A DNA stretch of 64,000 nucleotides from Lachnospiraceae bacterium. Its GTDB lineage: Bacteria; Bacillota; Clostridia; Lachnospirales; Lachnospiraceae. The translations under genes were made by a program, and so were the position numbers. Of the stretch, positions 35,128 through 43,309 are shown piece after piece. Location: positions 33,464 through 97,463 of the forward strand of contig DNUZ01000010.1 in assembly GCA_003507655.1 (NCBI GenBank), in the 5' to 3' direction. How positions within the stretch are numbered: position 1 is the first letter of the stretch; the number at the start of each line of letters is the position of its first letter. Below the pieces are notes generated by a model that did not search any database, had not been told where the DNA came from, and saw nothing but the letters and a program-made list of their open reading frames with translations.

Positions 35128-36963
35128 TTGAATTCTGGAAATGAACAAGGAAACAAAAAAATATCAAAAAAAGGAACGATTATCGCAGCTTCCGTCGTAG
35201 GAGCGCTGGTAGTCATTTATCTTGCAGGAAGCATTTTCTTTCAGTCACACTATCTGCCAAGGACAGTGATCAACGGAATCTCCTGTACCGGAAAAAATGC
35301 GGATGGCGTAAAAGATGCGATCACGTCAGAGGTTAAGAATTATAAGCTGACGATCCAGGAGAGAGGAAAAAAGAGCGAAACAATTACCGGAAAGGATGTC
35401 AGTATTTCCGTAGAGTTTGATGATACGCTTCAGAAGATTTTAAAGAAGCAGAACGGGTTTAAGTGGGTAGTTACTTTATTTTCCCCGGAAGTCTATGAAT
35501 CGAAATCCATTGTAAGCTATGATGAGAATGCATTAAAGCAGCAGATGAATCAGTTGTCCTGCATGAACAAGGACAAGATGAAGCCGCCGGTGGATGCAAC
35601 CTTAAAGGAAGATAAAAAAGACGGTTATGTCATTGTCAAAGAAGATTTAGGTACAACGGTAGATGAAGAGGTATTTTGGAAAAAACTTCAGGATTCCGTA
35701 CTGAATTTGCAGTCAGAGCTTTCCATGGACAAGGAAAAATGCTATGTGGCTCCAAAGGTAAAAGAGAATTCTAAGACATTAAAGAAGACCTTAGCAAAGA
35801 TGAAATCCTTAAAGGATGTAAAGATTACATATACGTTTGGGGATAAGCAGGAAGTGTTAGACGGAACGGAAATCTGCAAGTGGATGAAGTTTGAAGAGGG
35901 CAAGGCAGTTGTGGATGATGAGCAGGCACTTGCTTATGTAAAGAGTCTGGGTTCTAAGTATAATACCGTTTATAAGCCAAAGACCTTAAAGACTTCATGG
36001 GGCAGCACTGTGACAATTTCAAATGGAAGCTATGGCTGGAAGATTGGTAATGATAAAGAATTAGAGCAGTTGAAAAAGGATATTGATGCCGGCAAGGACG
36101 TGACAAGAGATCCTGTTTATGCACAGACAGCAAACAGTCATGGTGAGAATGATTACGGAGATACTTATGTTGAGATCAATCTGACGGCACAGCATTTGTA
36201 TTTTTATAAAAACGGAAATCTTGTAGTGGATTCTGATTTTGTATCAGGAAATATCTCAAAAGGTAACGGAACTCCGGTTGGAGCGTATCCGGTAACCTAT
36301 ACAGAGCGTAATGCAACCTTAAAAGGCGAGAACTACTCTTCGGATGTAAGTTTCTGGATGCCATACTGCGGCAATGTAGGTATGCATGATGCATCATGGA
36401 GAAAAACCTTTGGTGGAAACATCTATAAGAGAAATGGTTCTCACGGATGTGTCAACTTACCATATGCAGCAGCGAAGGCCATTTTTGAAAATATTGCAGC
36501 CGGTTATCCGGTCTTAGTATATGAATTACCTGGAACCGAGAGCCCGAAAGCGATCGCCATGGATCAGGGTGCATCGGTTGTGGATGCGATCAACGGTATC
36601 GGAGAGGTATCCTTAGGCAGTGAAGGTGCGATCACCAATGCAAGAAATGCTTATAACGGACTTTCCGAGGAAGCAAAAAGCTATGTAAGTAATTACAGTA
36701 CCTTAGAGGCAGCAGAAGCAGCCTATGCAGGATTAGTCAGCCAGGAGGCAGAGAATCAGGCAAATAATGAGGCACAGGGACAAGCTAATGGTGTTATTGA
36801 CCTGATCGGTCAGATCGGCAAAGTAACAACAGGCAGTGGAGATGCGATCAAAAGAGCAAGAGATGCCTATAATGCACTTTCCGACAGAGCGAAAGCCATG
36901 GTATCAAACTATGACACATTAACGGCAGCAGAGGAAGAGTTTAAATCTTTGTCTGAATCATAA
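35128..36963 (+). CDS. L,D-transpeptidase (YkuD) with PG-binding-4 domain and two C-terminal helical repeats
   Basis: 611 residues from TTG 35128. GTGAGG lies 8 bases upstream and a consensus promoter at 35054-35081 excludes earlier starts. The protein has a short basic cytoplasmic tail, a transmembrane helix (about 18-36), an external PG_binding_4-like domain (about 90-330), then a YkuD catalytic domain with HDAS and SHGCVNLP (Cys441). It forms 3-3 peptidoglycan cross-links or attaches proteins. The last 120 residues are two copies of a roughly 50-residue helical repeat (consensus INxIGxV...AIxxARxAYNxLSxxAKxxVSNYxTLxAAE), also seen in clostridial surface proteins. Confidence 0.9.
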   Translation: MNSGNEQGNKKISKKGTIIAASVVGALVVIYLAGSIFFQSHYLPRTVINGISCTGKNADGVKDAITSEVKNYKLTIQERGKKSETITGKDVSISVEFDDTLQKILKKQNGFKWVVTLFSPEVYESKSIVSYDENALKQQMNQLSCMNKDKMKPPVDATLKEDKKDGYVIVKEDLGTTVDEEVFWKKLQDSVLNLQSELSMDKEKCYVAPKVKENSKTLKKTLAKMKSLKDVKITYTFGDKQEVLDGTEICKWMKFEEGKAVVDDEQALAYVKSLGSKYNTVYKPKTLKTSWGSTVTISNGSYGWKIGNDKELEQLKKDIDAGKDVTRDPVYAQTANSHGENDYGDTYVEINLTAQHLYFYKNGNLVVDSDFVSGNISKGNGTPVGAYPVTYTERNATLKGENYSSDVSFWMPYCGNVGMHDASWRKTFGGNIYKRNGSHGCVNLPYAAAKAIFENIAAGYPVLVYELPGTESPKAIAMDQGASVVDAINGIGEVSLGSEGAITNARNAYNGLSEEAKSYVSNYSTLEAAEAAYAGLVSQEAENQANNEAQGQANGVIDLIGQIGKVTTGSGDAIKRARDAYNALSDRAKAMVSNYDTLTAAEEEFKSLSES

Positions 36964-36983
36964 AAATATATGGAAAATATAAT

Positions 36984-37038
36984 ACCTCTGAAGTGGATGG
37001 ATGAAATAGAAAAATCTGTTGCTTTGGAGGTGTTTTTT
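36984..37038 (+). terminator. Terminator after the L,D-transpeptidase
   Basis: ACCTCTGAAG (36984-36993) pairs with CTTTGGAGGT (37022-37031), including two G-T pairs, followed by GTTTTTT. The loop of 28 bases is long. Confidence 0.6.
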
Positions 37039-37103
37039 ACTTTACTTTACTAAAGAGTTGTAGTAGAGTTATTTTTAGAAATGTCAGGAAAGGTGGGAGC
37101 ATT

Positions 37104-38297
37104 TTGGTTTCAAAAAAGATAGCACAGGCATTGGCGGGAAGTTCTGTGATCCGTGCAATGTTTAATGAAGGAAAAGAAATGGCAGCACGTTATGGTGCTG
37201 AGAACGTATATGATTTCAGTCTTGGAAATCCGGCAACTCCGGCACCGGAGTCAGTCAACCGCTCGATCAAAGAGATCGTGGACGAGATGAATCCGTTAGA
37301 GTTACATGGCTATATGTCAAATTCCGGATATGAAGATGTCAGAAGGGCAATGGCAGAGAATCTGAACCGGAGATTCCAGACCTCCTTTGATGCACATAAT
37401 ATCATCATGACGGTGGGGGCAGCAGGCGGTCTGAACATTATCTTTAAGACACTGTTAGACCCGGAGGATGAAGTCATCGTCTTTGCCCCTTATTTTGGAG
37501 AATATAAGTCTTATGCAGCAAATTTTGATGCAAAGATCGTAGAGGTAGAACCTGATTTTGCAAGTTTTCAGCCTGATTTAGAAAAATTTACAGGAAAGAT
37601 CACGGCTAAGACGAAGATCGTGTTAGTCAATACACCAAATAATCCGACCGGTGTGGTCTATACGGAAGAGACACTGCAGGAAATGGCAGAGATTTTAAGA
37701 AAAAAGGAGCAGGAATTTAAAACGGACATTTACTTAGTGTCAGATGAACCATACCGTGAGTTAGTCTATGATGACGTAAAAGAAATATTTTTAACAAAGT
37801 ATTATCACAATACGATCGTGGGATATTCGTTTAGCAAATCCCTGTCACTGCCGGGAGAGCGGATCGGTTATGTCGCAGTACCGGATGAGGTTACGGATGC
37901 AGAAGATGTCATTGCAGGGTTAGAGGTGTCAAACCGAACCCTTGGATTTGTCAATGCACCGTCGCTGATCCAAAAGGCAGTCAGCCGGTGTGTGGAGGAA
38001 AAGACAGATATCGCATTTTATGATAAGAACCGCAAGTTACTGTATGAAGGGCTGATAAAGCTCGGTTTTACCTGCATCTATCCGCAGGGAGCTTTCTATC
38101 TGTGGATGAAGTCTCCGGATAAGGATGAGGAAAGATTTGTACAGGCAGCGAAAAAATATCACATTATCATGGTCAAGGGAGCAGCCTTTGCATGTCCGGG
38201 CTATGTGCGGCTTGCATATTGTGTTTCTCCACAGATGATAGAAAAATCCATGTCAGGATTTGAACAATTAGCGAAAGAATACGGGTTAGTAAAATGA
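37104..38297 (+). CDS. PLP-dependent class I/II aminotransferase
   Basis: 397 residues from a TTG start with GGTGGGAG upstream. Fold-type I aspartate-aminotransferase family: FSLGNPATPAP, LVNTPNNPTGVVY, VSDEPYRELVYDD and the PLP-binding Lys in GYSFSKSLSLPGERIGY. Clostridial homologues act on aspartate or aromatic amino acids; specificity is not readable. It is coupled to hisC by a 4-base overlap, so it may feed the same amino-acid pool. Confidence 0.9.
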   Translation: MVSKKIAQALAGSSVIRAMFNEGKEMAARYGAENVYDFSLGNPATPAPESVNRSIKEIVDEMNPLELHGYMSNSGYEDVRRAMAENLNRRFQTSFDAHNIIMTVGAAGGLNIIFKTLLDPEDEVIVFAPYFGEYKSYAANFDAKIVEVEPDFASFQPDLEKFTGKITAKTKIVLVNTPNNPTGVVYTEETLQEMAEILRKKEQEFKTDIYLVSDEPYRELVYDDVKEIFLTKYYHNTIVGYSFSKSLSLPGERIGYVAVPDEVTDAEDVIAGLEVSNRTLGFVNAPSLIQKAVSRCVEEKTDIAFYDKNRKLLYEGLIKLGFTCIYPQGAFYLWMKSPDKDEERFVQAAKKYHIIMVKGAAFACPGYVRLAYCVSPQMIEKSMSGFEQLAKEYGLVK

Positions 38298-39349
38298 AGA
38301 ACTGGGAAAAAAATGTAAGGCTGGTGACCCCATATACACCGGGGGAGCAGCCGAAAAAAAGAGATATCATTAAGCTGAATACAAATGAGAATCCATACTC
38401 GCCGGCACCGGGAGTACAGAAAGTACTGAAGGAATTTGAAACAGACAGACTGCGTCTTTATCCTGACCCGGCATCTTCTGAGTTAGTGGATGCAATCGCG
38501 TCAGAATATGGTGTAAGATATTCACAGGTGTTTGCCGGAGTAGGATCGGACGATGTCCTTGCAATGGCATTTATGACGTTTTTTAATTCTAAAAAACCAA
38601 TCCTGTTCCCGGACATTACCTATTCGTTTTATGATGTCTGGGCAGAAGTATTTCGGATTCCCTACGAGACAATACCGTTAGATGAAGACTTTCGGATTTG
38701 TACCAAAGATTATCAGCGGGAGAACGGTGGGGTTATTTTTCCAAATCCGAATGCACCGACCGGCGTTCTCATGCCGTTAGAACAGGTAGAAGAGATCATC
38801 CGGGCAAATCAGGATGTTGTGGTCATCGTGGATGAAGCCTATATTGATTTTGGAGGCGTATCCGCACTGCCTTTGATTGAAAAATACGAGAATCTGTTAG
38901 TGGTACAGACGTTTTCAAAATCACGCTCCATGGCGGGCATGAGGATTGGATATGCGTTTGGAAGTGAGAAGCTGATCGCATATCTGAACGATGTTAAATA
39001 TTCATTTAATTCTTACACCATGGATCAGCTGACCCTGGCAATGGGAAAAGCCTCGGTGGAGGACCGGGAATATTTTAAGCAGACCACCGACAAGATCATC
39101 CGTACCAGAGAGTGGACCAAGGAAGAGTTAAAAAAATTAGGCTTTTTGTTTGAAGATTCTAAGAGCAATTTCGTATTTGTAACACATCCGAATGTTTCGG
39201 CAAAACAGCTTTTTGAGAATCTCAAAAAAGAGAATGTCTATGTGCGTTATTTTGCAAAACCGGAGCGTATCAGTAATTATCTTCGGATTACGATCGGAAC
39301 CGATGAAGAAATGCAAAAGCTGGTTTCGTTTTTGAAAAAATACTGCTAA
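38294..39349 (+). CDS. hisC: Histidinol-phosphate aminotransferase
   Basis: 351 residues, ATGA overlap with the upstream aminotransferase. HisC features: KLNTNENPYSPAP, RLYPDPASSELVDAIA, GVGSDDVLAMAFMTFF, NPNAPTGVLM, VDEAYIDFGG and the PLP Lys in FSKSRSMAGMRIGYAFG. It converts imidazole-acetol phosphate to histidinol phosphate in histidine synthesis. No other his genes are nearby, so it is detached from the his operon and could also act on aromatic substrates. Confidence 0.88.
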   Translation: MKNWEKNVRLVTPYTPGEQPKKRDIIKLNTNENPYSPAPGVQKVLKEFETDRLRLYPDPASSELVDAIASEYGVRYSQVFAGVGSDDVLAMAFMTFFNSKKPILFPDITYSFYDVWAEVFRIPYETIPLDEDFRICTKDYQRENGGVIFPNPNAPTGVLMPLEQVEEIIRANQDVVVIVDEAYIDFGGVSALPLIEKYENLLVVQTFSKSRSMAGMRIGYAFGSEKLIAYLNDVKYSFNSYTMDQLTLAMGKASVEDREYFKQTTDKIIRTREWTKEELKKLGFLFEDSKSNFVFVTHPNVSAKQLFENLKKENVYVRYFAKPERISNYLRITIGTDEEMQKLVSFLKKYC

Positions 39350-39365
39350 AATAGGAAAATATTTG

Positions 39366-39455
39366 CTGCCTCGTGAGGCAGTGCAGAGATTTCATTTATG
39401 CATAGAAAAAGGAGAATGCAGGAAATCTTGCACGAATACTCACGGGGCAGATGCT
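39366..39455. terminator. Long three-tier hairpin downstream of hisC, possible terminator or palindromic element
   Basis: CTGCCTCGTGAG (39366-39377) pairs with CTCACGGGGCAG (39439-39450). Inside, GTGCAGAGATTTC (39381-39393) pairs with GAAATCTTGCAC (39422-39433) with one bulge, and TGCAT (39399-39403) pairs with ATGCA (39416-39420). The tail ATGCTATTTTT is moderately T-rich. The stem is longer than needed for termination. Confidence 0.6.
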
Positions 39456-39468
39456 ATTTTTGGGTAAC

Positions 39469-40037
39469 CTAACGTGCTTCTTTTGCATAAGTAGTGGTGA
39501 TAAAGTCTTTATAAGGCGGTCTGTCGGTCAGAACACCTGCTTCCTCTAAAATATCAAGTAAAAGCTCATAGCTGTCCTTAGTGAATACTAAATCGTCCTT
39601 CCAGGTGTCCTGTTTCTGATAACGTTCCACGATCATGGCAATAGTGGCTTCATCCGTATCTTTGAATTGAGGGGCAATGACTTTTGCAATTTCCGCAGCA
39701 GAATGATTGTTGACATAAGTCATGCCTTTTTGCAGAGCGTTGGTAAAGCTCTGGATGAGATCAGGGTGTTTTTTGATATAGCTTTCTTTTGCAGAAAAAG
39801 CCGTGTAAGGCACATAGCCGGAATCCACACCGAGGGAAGCAACCACATAGCCGGAGCCTTCTTTTTCTAAATTGGTTGCGCCTGGTTCAAATTCAACGGA
39901 AAAATCGCCATTTCCACCGGAAAAAGCAGCAGCAGTGCTTCCAAAATCAATACTCTTGTCAATGGTTAGATCTTTTTTGGGGTTGATTCCCTGCTGTTTT
40001 AAGACATATTCAAAAACCATCTGTGGCATGCCACCTG
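39469..40037 (-). pseudogene. C-terminal half of an ABC-transporter substrate-binding protein, severed by the island
   Basis: About 188 residues of an SsuA/ThiY/NMT1-like periplasmic-binding fold, reading GGMPQMVFEYVLKQQGI at the break and ending at 39469. It has no start of its own; an upstream TTG frame through attL is fortuitous. The sequence continues exactly from the N-terminal half at 55133-55571. The codon GGT at the junction is shared through CACCTG, and joining gives GGRSGGMPQ, the normal phrase of this family. Sulfonate, nitrate, taurine or thiamine-precursor ligands are all possible. No permease or ATPase gene adjoins either half. Confidence 0.9.
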
Positions 40038-41977
40038 TCTGCCACAGAACTATGTAAATAATCATCCGATATTTGCTTTGCAGTCATTTCCTCTGATAAA
40101 TCCGGTAAATAGTTACGTGCAAGCAGGGAGATTTCTTTTTCGGATTTCATAATACGGTAAGGCTTTCGTGGATTGTCTGTATCCTTTAGGATATCGAGTA
40201 TTTTCATCAATTCGATATAAGGTAAAATACTCTGCTTTGTCTTTGGAAATCCCAGATCGGTAAGATGTTCTGACAGGTATTTTGCAGAAGTGTAACCGCG
40301 TTTGTCCTCTGCGATCAGTTTCATAACGATTGCAATGATAGTATTTTCTCTGCAATTCATTTCTTTGGTAGGGTTGTTATTTATGAAGCTGGCTAAGCCA
40401 TATTTTAACGTGATTTCCGGCATTCCGTTTTCATCCACTATGATTTTTTGGATCAGTAGTTCGATATCTTTATGCCCCAGAGTTCCTTTTGCAATTATGT
40501 GCTCCATGATATCCAGAGGATTTTTTAAACTGTCCGTTGCATCCGGTGCCTCTGTGGTAGATTTTTCCAGTTCTGTTAGCTGCATTTCCAATTCGTGAAT
40601 TTGTTTACATAAATCTGCTTGCATAGAGTCATAAGCTTCACGGATAAAATCTTCATTGTGGATGGAAGTCTCATTTTCGGCAGCCAGTGATAAATCCTTT
40701 ATTTTCTGTGTAAGAAGAATTTTTAGTTGATTTTTCCGGTCATCGATCGCGGTATGCAGTTCCTGACGTTTTTCTTCTAGGCTTTTCTTCTCTGTCTGAA
40801 AATCCTCCGGATCATAGCCGGCAATTATGTCACTGAAAACATCTCTGCACACTTGGAGATAGGTCAGGATGTCTCTCATCAGATCGGCTTCTTCAATCAA
40901 ATGAGCCTTAGAACAATAACGTTTTCCTTTCGTGTTATAAGTGGTGCAGATATAATATTTGCGTTCTCTGCCGGAGGTCTGGCGTTTGATCGGTGTGAGG
41001 CGGCTTCCGCAATCCTTACAGAACAGACAACCGCTGAATGGATTTGGAACTTCTGAACCTGCCCATTGTCCAAAGCTGCCACGGTAGTTTGTGTGATTGC
41101 GTTTTTCTTTTAATTCCTGCACCAGAGAAAACGTAGTCTCATCGATAATTGCCGGATGATGATTTTCAAAAAGATACTGTTCTTCCCTGGGGATGCGACA
41201 GTCTTTGCCATGGATGGTTTTTCTGGCACGTTTTCGTAAGCGGAGCGTACCGATATAAAAATCATTGTCAAGTAAATCCCGCACCATGCTGTCTGACCAG
41301 CGAAAAGCAATGTTTCTTTTGGTTAACTGTCTGTTTTCTATTTCATGCTCGTGCTGTTTCATAGAGGGAGTAGGGATTTGCTGTTCATTTAAATAATTGG
41401 CAATCTTCCGGTAGCCAAGACCGGAAAGATAGAGCCGATAAATGGATCGGATGGATTCCGCTTCGGCAGGATCAATGCTGAACATCGTCGGATTGTCTGT
41501 GTCACGCCGATACCCAAACGGCGGTCTTGTCAGCAGTGCACCTTCTTTTTGCTTCGCACCTATGGCACGTTTGATTTTTTTACTGGTGTCTTTTACATAC
41601 CGCTCATTAAACCAGGTTTTAATCCCGATTGTATCATCGGCTGGTTCCATAGAATCATAGTTATCGTCGATCACAACCAAATGTTTTCCACGCTCCTGAA
41701 ATTCGTCCAGTAATAAAAGCACTTTTGCGTTATGTCTGCCAAGGCGTGAAAAATCCTTGACATAGACAGTATCAATATCGTGATCCAGATCAGCCATCAT
41801 TTGCTGAAATCCCGGTCGGTCAAAGACATAGCCGGAAATGCCGTCATCTTCGTACCAGCGATCGATGGCGATGCCATGATCGGCTGCATACTGGCTGATG
41901 ATCAGCTTCTGGTTTTCTATGGAAACATAATTTTTTTTATCATCGTCTTTTGAGAGACGGACATATCCTGCATTCAT
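40010..41977 (-). CDS. Large serine recombinase (island integrase)
   Basis: 655 residues from the ATG at 41977, with AAAGG upstream; a longer frame to 42037 lacks a site. Resolvase domain (about 1-150) has catalytic Ser in GYVRLSKDD and the RLGRHNAK segment. A recombinase domain follows (about 160-280, FGYRRD...GYRKIANYLNEQQIP), then a zinc ribbon (CLFCKDCGSRL ... YCSKAH), a long coiled coil (400-500), and an extra C-terminal region. The reading frame runs through attL, so the last residues (WHATDGF) are encoded by host DNA. In an excised circle the codon TGG would become TGA and the protein would end at ADR. Confidence 0.93.
   Translation of the reverse strand: MNAGYVRLSKDDDKKNYVSIENQKLIISQYAADHGIAIDRWYEDDGISGYVFDRPGFQQMMADLDHDIDTVYVKDFSRLGRHNAKVLLLLDEFQERGKHLVVIDDNYDSMEPADDTIGIKTWFNERYVKDTSKKIKRAIGAKQKEGALLTRPPFGYRRDTDNPTMFSIDPAEAESIRSIYRLYLSGLGYRKIANYLNEQQIPTPSMKQHEHEIENRQLTKRNIAFRWSDSMVRDLLDNDFYIGTLRLRKRARKTIHGKDCRIPREEQYLFENHHPAIIDETTFSLVQELKEKRNHTNYRGSFGQWAGSEVPNPFSGCLFCKDCGSRLTPIKRQTSGRERKYYICTTYNTKGKRYCSKAHLIEEADLMRDILTYLQVCRDVFSDIIAGYDPEDFQTEKKSLEEKRQELHTAIDDRKNQLKILLTQKIKDLSLAAENETSIHNEDFIREAYDSMQADLCKQIHELEMQLTELEKSTTEAPDATDSLKNPLDIMEHIIAKGTLGHKDIELLIQKIIVDENGMPEITLKYGLASFINNNPTKEMNCRENTIIAIVMKLIAEDKRGYTSAKYLSEHLTDLGFPKTKQSILPYIELMKILDILKDTDNPRKPYRIMKSEKEISLLARNYLPDLSEEMTAKQISDDYLHSSVADRWHATDGF
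40032..40057. other. attL: core repeat plus island-side arm
   Basis: Core CACCTG (40032-40037) is followed by the island arm TCTGCCACAGAACTATGTAA (40038-40057). Read outward from the core, this arm matches 16 of 20 bases of the island arm at the other end (complement of 55113-55132). The host half lies to the left, inside the substrate-binding protein gene. Confidence 0.85.
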
Positions 41978-42071
41978 AGAGGAGCCTTTCTGCTTGAATG
42001 TAAATAGTCTATGAAGCATTATGGAATGATATGACATCGTCTTTTGCCCCCCTAATCGTTAAAAAAAAAAA

Positions 42072-42100
42072 TTGACATATAGATCGTAGTTCGATATATC
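42072..42100 (+). promoter_or_regulatory. Promoter with PadR-type operator
   Basis: TTGACA (42072-42077), a 17-base spacer and TATATC (42095-42100). The spacer and -10 carry an imperfect dyad (ATCGTAG / TTCGATAT with flanking ATATA), resembling operators of PadR proteins that repress their own genes. PadR is encoded 22 bases downstream. Confidence 0.65.
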
Positions 42101-42122
42101 GCACTAAAAAAGGAAATGGACA

Positions 42123-42440
42123 ATGGATGCACATATAAAAAAAGTTTATGTTCCGATGACGGAGACCGGATTTTATATTCTGTTATGTCTGCGTTCTCCG
42201 AATCACGGATATGGAATTGTACAGAAAGTAAAGGAAATCACAGACAATGAAGTCATACTCGGTCCGGGAACCATGTATGGAAGTCTGTCAAAAATGGAAA
42301 AAGACGGATTGATCCAATTTGTCTGTGAAGAAGATAAGCGAAAAATTTATCAGATTACAGATCTCGGTACGGAAGTTCTGGAATTGGAGTTAAAGAGGAT
42401 CCGCAGATTGTATCGTAATGCACAGGAGGGAATGGAATGA
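42123..42440 (+). CDS. PadR-family transcriptional regulator
   Basis: 105 residues. Winged-helix PadR domain: TETGFYILLCLRSPNHGYGIVQKVKEIT, the GPGTMYGSLSKMEKDGLIQ recognition region and the wing KRKIYQITDLG. The C-terminal helix (RRLYRNAQEGME) is for dimerisation. Such small PadR proteins are usually paired with a DUF2812 membrane protein that they repress. Here the partner start overlaps the PadR stop (ATGA) but the partner is broken. It probably autoregulates through the dyad in its promoter. Confidence 0.92.
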   Translation: MDAHIKKVYVPMTETGFYILLCLRSPNHGYGIVQKVKEITDNEVILGPGTMYGSLSKMEKDGLIQFVCEEDKRKIYQITDLGTEVLELELKRIRRLYRNAQEGME

Positions 42441-42750
42441 ATGATAAGAAAAAAGAAGTTCGCTGGTTTTCTATTATGGATTATGAAAAAGAAGCAGATT
42501 ATCTGAGTAAAAGGCATCAGGAGGGATGGGAGTATCTGATGGATTTTAATGGATACTGCTATTTTCGAAAAACGATGGCTATGATGCAGCAAAAAGAAGA
42601 AATTTTTGCTGTCTGATCATAAATGGTTATATGTCCACGACCGAACATGGAGCACATAGACTTACGATCGTGTTTGCTGTATTAATGGTTTTATATATGG
42701 TTATCTTTTTACAGTTTGCCGTAAAATACTTTTTCTTCCGACAGAAATGA
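42437..42750 (+). pseudogene. Broken DUF2812 membrane protein gene
   Basis: The first piece (42437-42616, 59 codons) starts MNDKKKEVRWFSIMDYEKEADYLSKRH, typical of DUF2812, and stops after GYCYFRK diverges. A second piece in another phase (42631-42750, 39 codons) supplies a C-terminal transmembrane helix (VLMVLYMVIFLQFAVKYFFF) and a short basic end. An intact DUF2812 protein is near 180-200 residues, so about half is missing through deletion and frameshift. PadR may thus control a non-functional partner. Confidence 0.7.
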
Positions 42751-42761
42751 AAAAAATAAGA

Positions 42762-42965
42762 TCAGTCGGTATCAGATAAATGATTTTTGATCAGTGCCCG
42801 GATGCCATTATGGATATCGGCATCCGGATCGCCATCTGAAAAAGTGACAACCCGAAAACCGATGTCAGTATATTTTTTACGTTCGGCTTCAAATTCTTCC
42901 TGTGAAGAAAAATCACTACGCCAGAGATAATACGTCGGTTTGTGCAAAAGACTCACATCTTTCAA
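42762..42965 (-). CDS. Small conserved-looking protein of unknown function
   Basis: Up to 67 residues from a TTG at 42965; a GTG at 42956 is equally possible and no clear ribosome-binding site is seen. Sequence YYLWRSDFSSQEEFEAERKKY, then GFRVVTFSDGD and DIHNGIRALIKNH, suggests a compact alpha/beta domain. No domain or function can be named. It is transcribed against padR. Confidence 0.5.
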   Translation of the reverse strand: MKDVSLLHKPTYYLWRSDFSSQEEFEAERKKYTDIGFRVVTFSDGDPDADIHNGIRALIKNHLSDTD

Positions 42966-43055
42966 TGAAAGGTTTTATCACTATCATATAAAAATTGGAC
43001 AGTTTTGATGTGTGGATTTTTGGGGGCAGTTATATTAGGAATAGAGAAAAAAGTC

Positions 43056-43084
43056 TTGATATTCACAAAAGATATGCGTATAAT
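43056..43084 (+). promoter_or_regulatory. Sigma-A-like promoter of the structured RNA
   Basis: TTGATA (43056-43061), a 17-base spacer and TATAAT (43079-43084). The predicted start near 43091 coincides with the first base of a perfect 5' hairpin. Confidence 0.75.
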
Positions 43085-43122
43085 AAAGTCAAGAATAGAA
43101 GTTATTCTTCTTCATCATCTAT

Positions 43123-43226
43123 GATGAGTCCTGTGACGGTTTCGACAGGACGGTAAAATAAAAATTGACCGAGCGATGAGTCCTGTGACGGTTCTGACAG
43201 GACGGTAAAATAAAAATTGACCGAAT
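43123..43226 (+). repeat. Two tandem 52-bp direct repeats within the RNA
   Basis: Unit 1 is 43123-43174 and unit 2 is 43175-43226, identical at 48 of 52 positions. A third start (GATGAAG) begins exactly one period later at 43227. The differences lie in the hairpin A loop (TTTC versus TTCT) and the last two bases; both stems are unchanged. Confidence 0.95.
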
Positions 43227-43240
43227 GATGAAGCTGATGT

Positions 43241-43270
43241 CGAGAGACTGAAAAGTCTCTCGTTTCTTTT
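43241..43270 (+). terminator. Intrinsic terminator of the structured RNA
   Basis: CGAGAGACT (43241-43249) pairs perfectly with AGTCTCTCG (43254-43262), followed by TTTCTTTT. Confidence 0.93.
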
Positions 43271-43309
43271 ACTCGTTCGAGTAGGCATTTCCACAGGAGA
43301 AAAAATTGA

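Larger units (their letters stand above)
43091..43270 (+). ncRNA. Candidate structured RNA of about 180 nt: 5' hairpin, two tandem 52-nt modules, terminator
   Basis: Between a good promoter and a strong terminator there is no plausible reading frame. The segment folds as follows. A 5' hairpin pairs AAGAATA (43091-43097) with TATTCTT (43103-43109). A long-range stem pairs CTTCATCAT (43110-43118) with ATGATGAAG (43225-43233). Within it are two tandem units, each with hairpin A (GTCCTGT/ACAGGAC, 10-nt loop) and hairpin B (CGGT/ACCG, A-rich loop). The upstream CTTCATC strand can alternatively pair with GATGAG at the start of either unit, so competing folds exist. No known riboswitch or ribozyme family was recognised. 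Confidence 0.65.

Noticed and set aside
40038-40065. Independent start for the C-terminal substrate-binding fragment
   Set aside because: The extra residues are island DNA read by chance and the junction explains the frame better.
43120-43165. Hammerhead ribozyme resemblance (GATGAGTCC ... GGAC around a hairpin)
   Set aside because: The essential C before UGAUGA is A here, and the GAA after stem II is GGTAAAA, so the catalytic core is absent.
43123-43226. CRISPR array or CsrA-sponge reading of the tandem repeat
   Set aside because: There are only two contiguous units without spacers or cas genes, and the AGGA occurs within a paired strand without the full CsrA motif.
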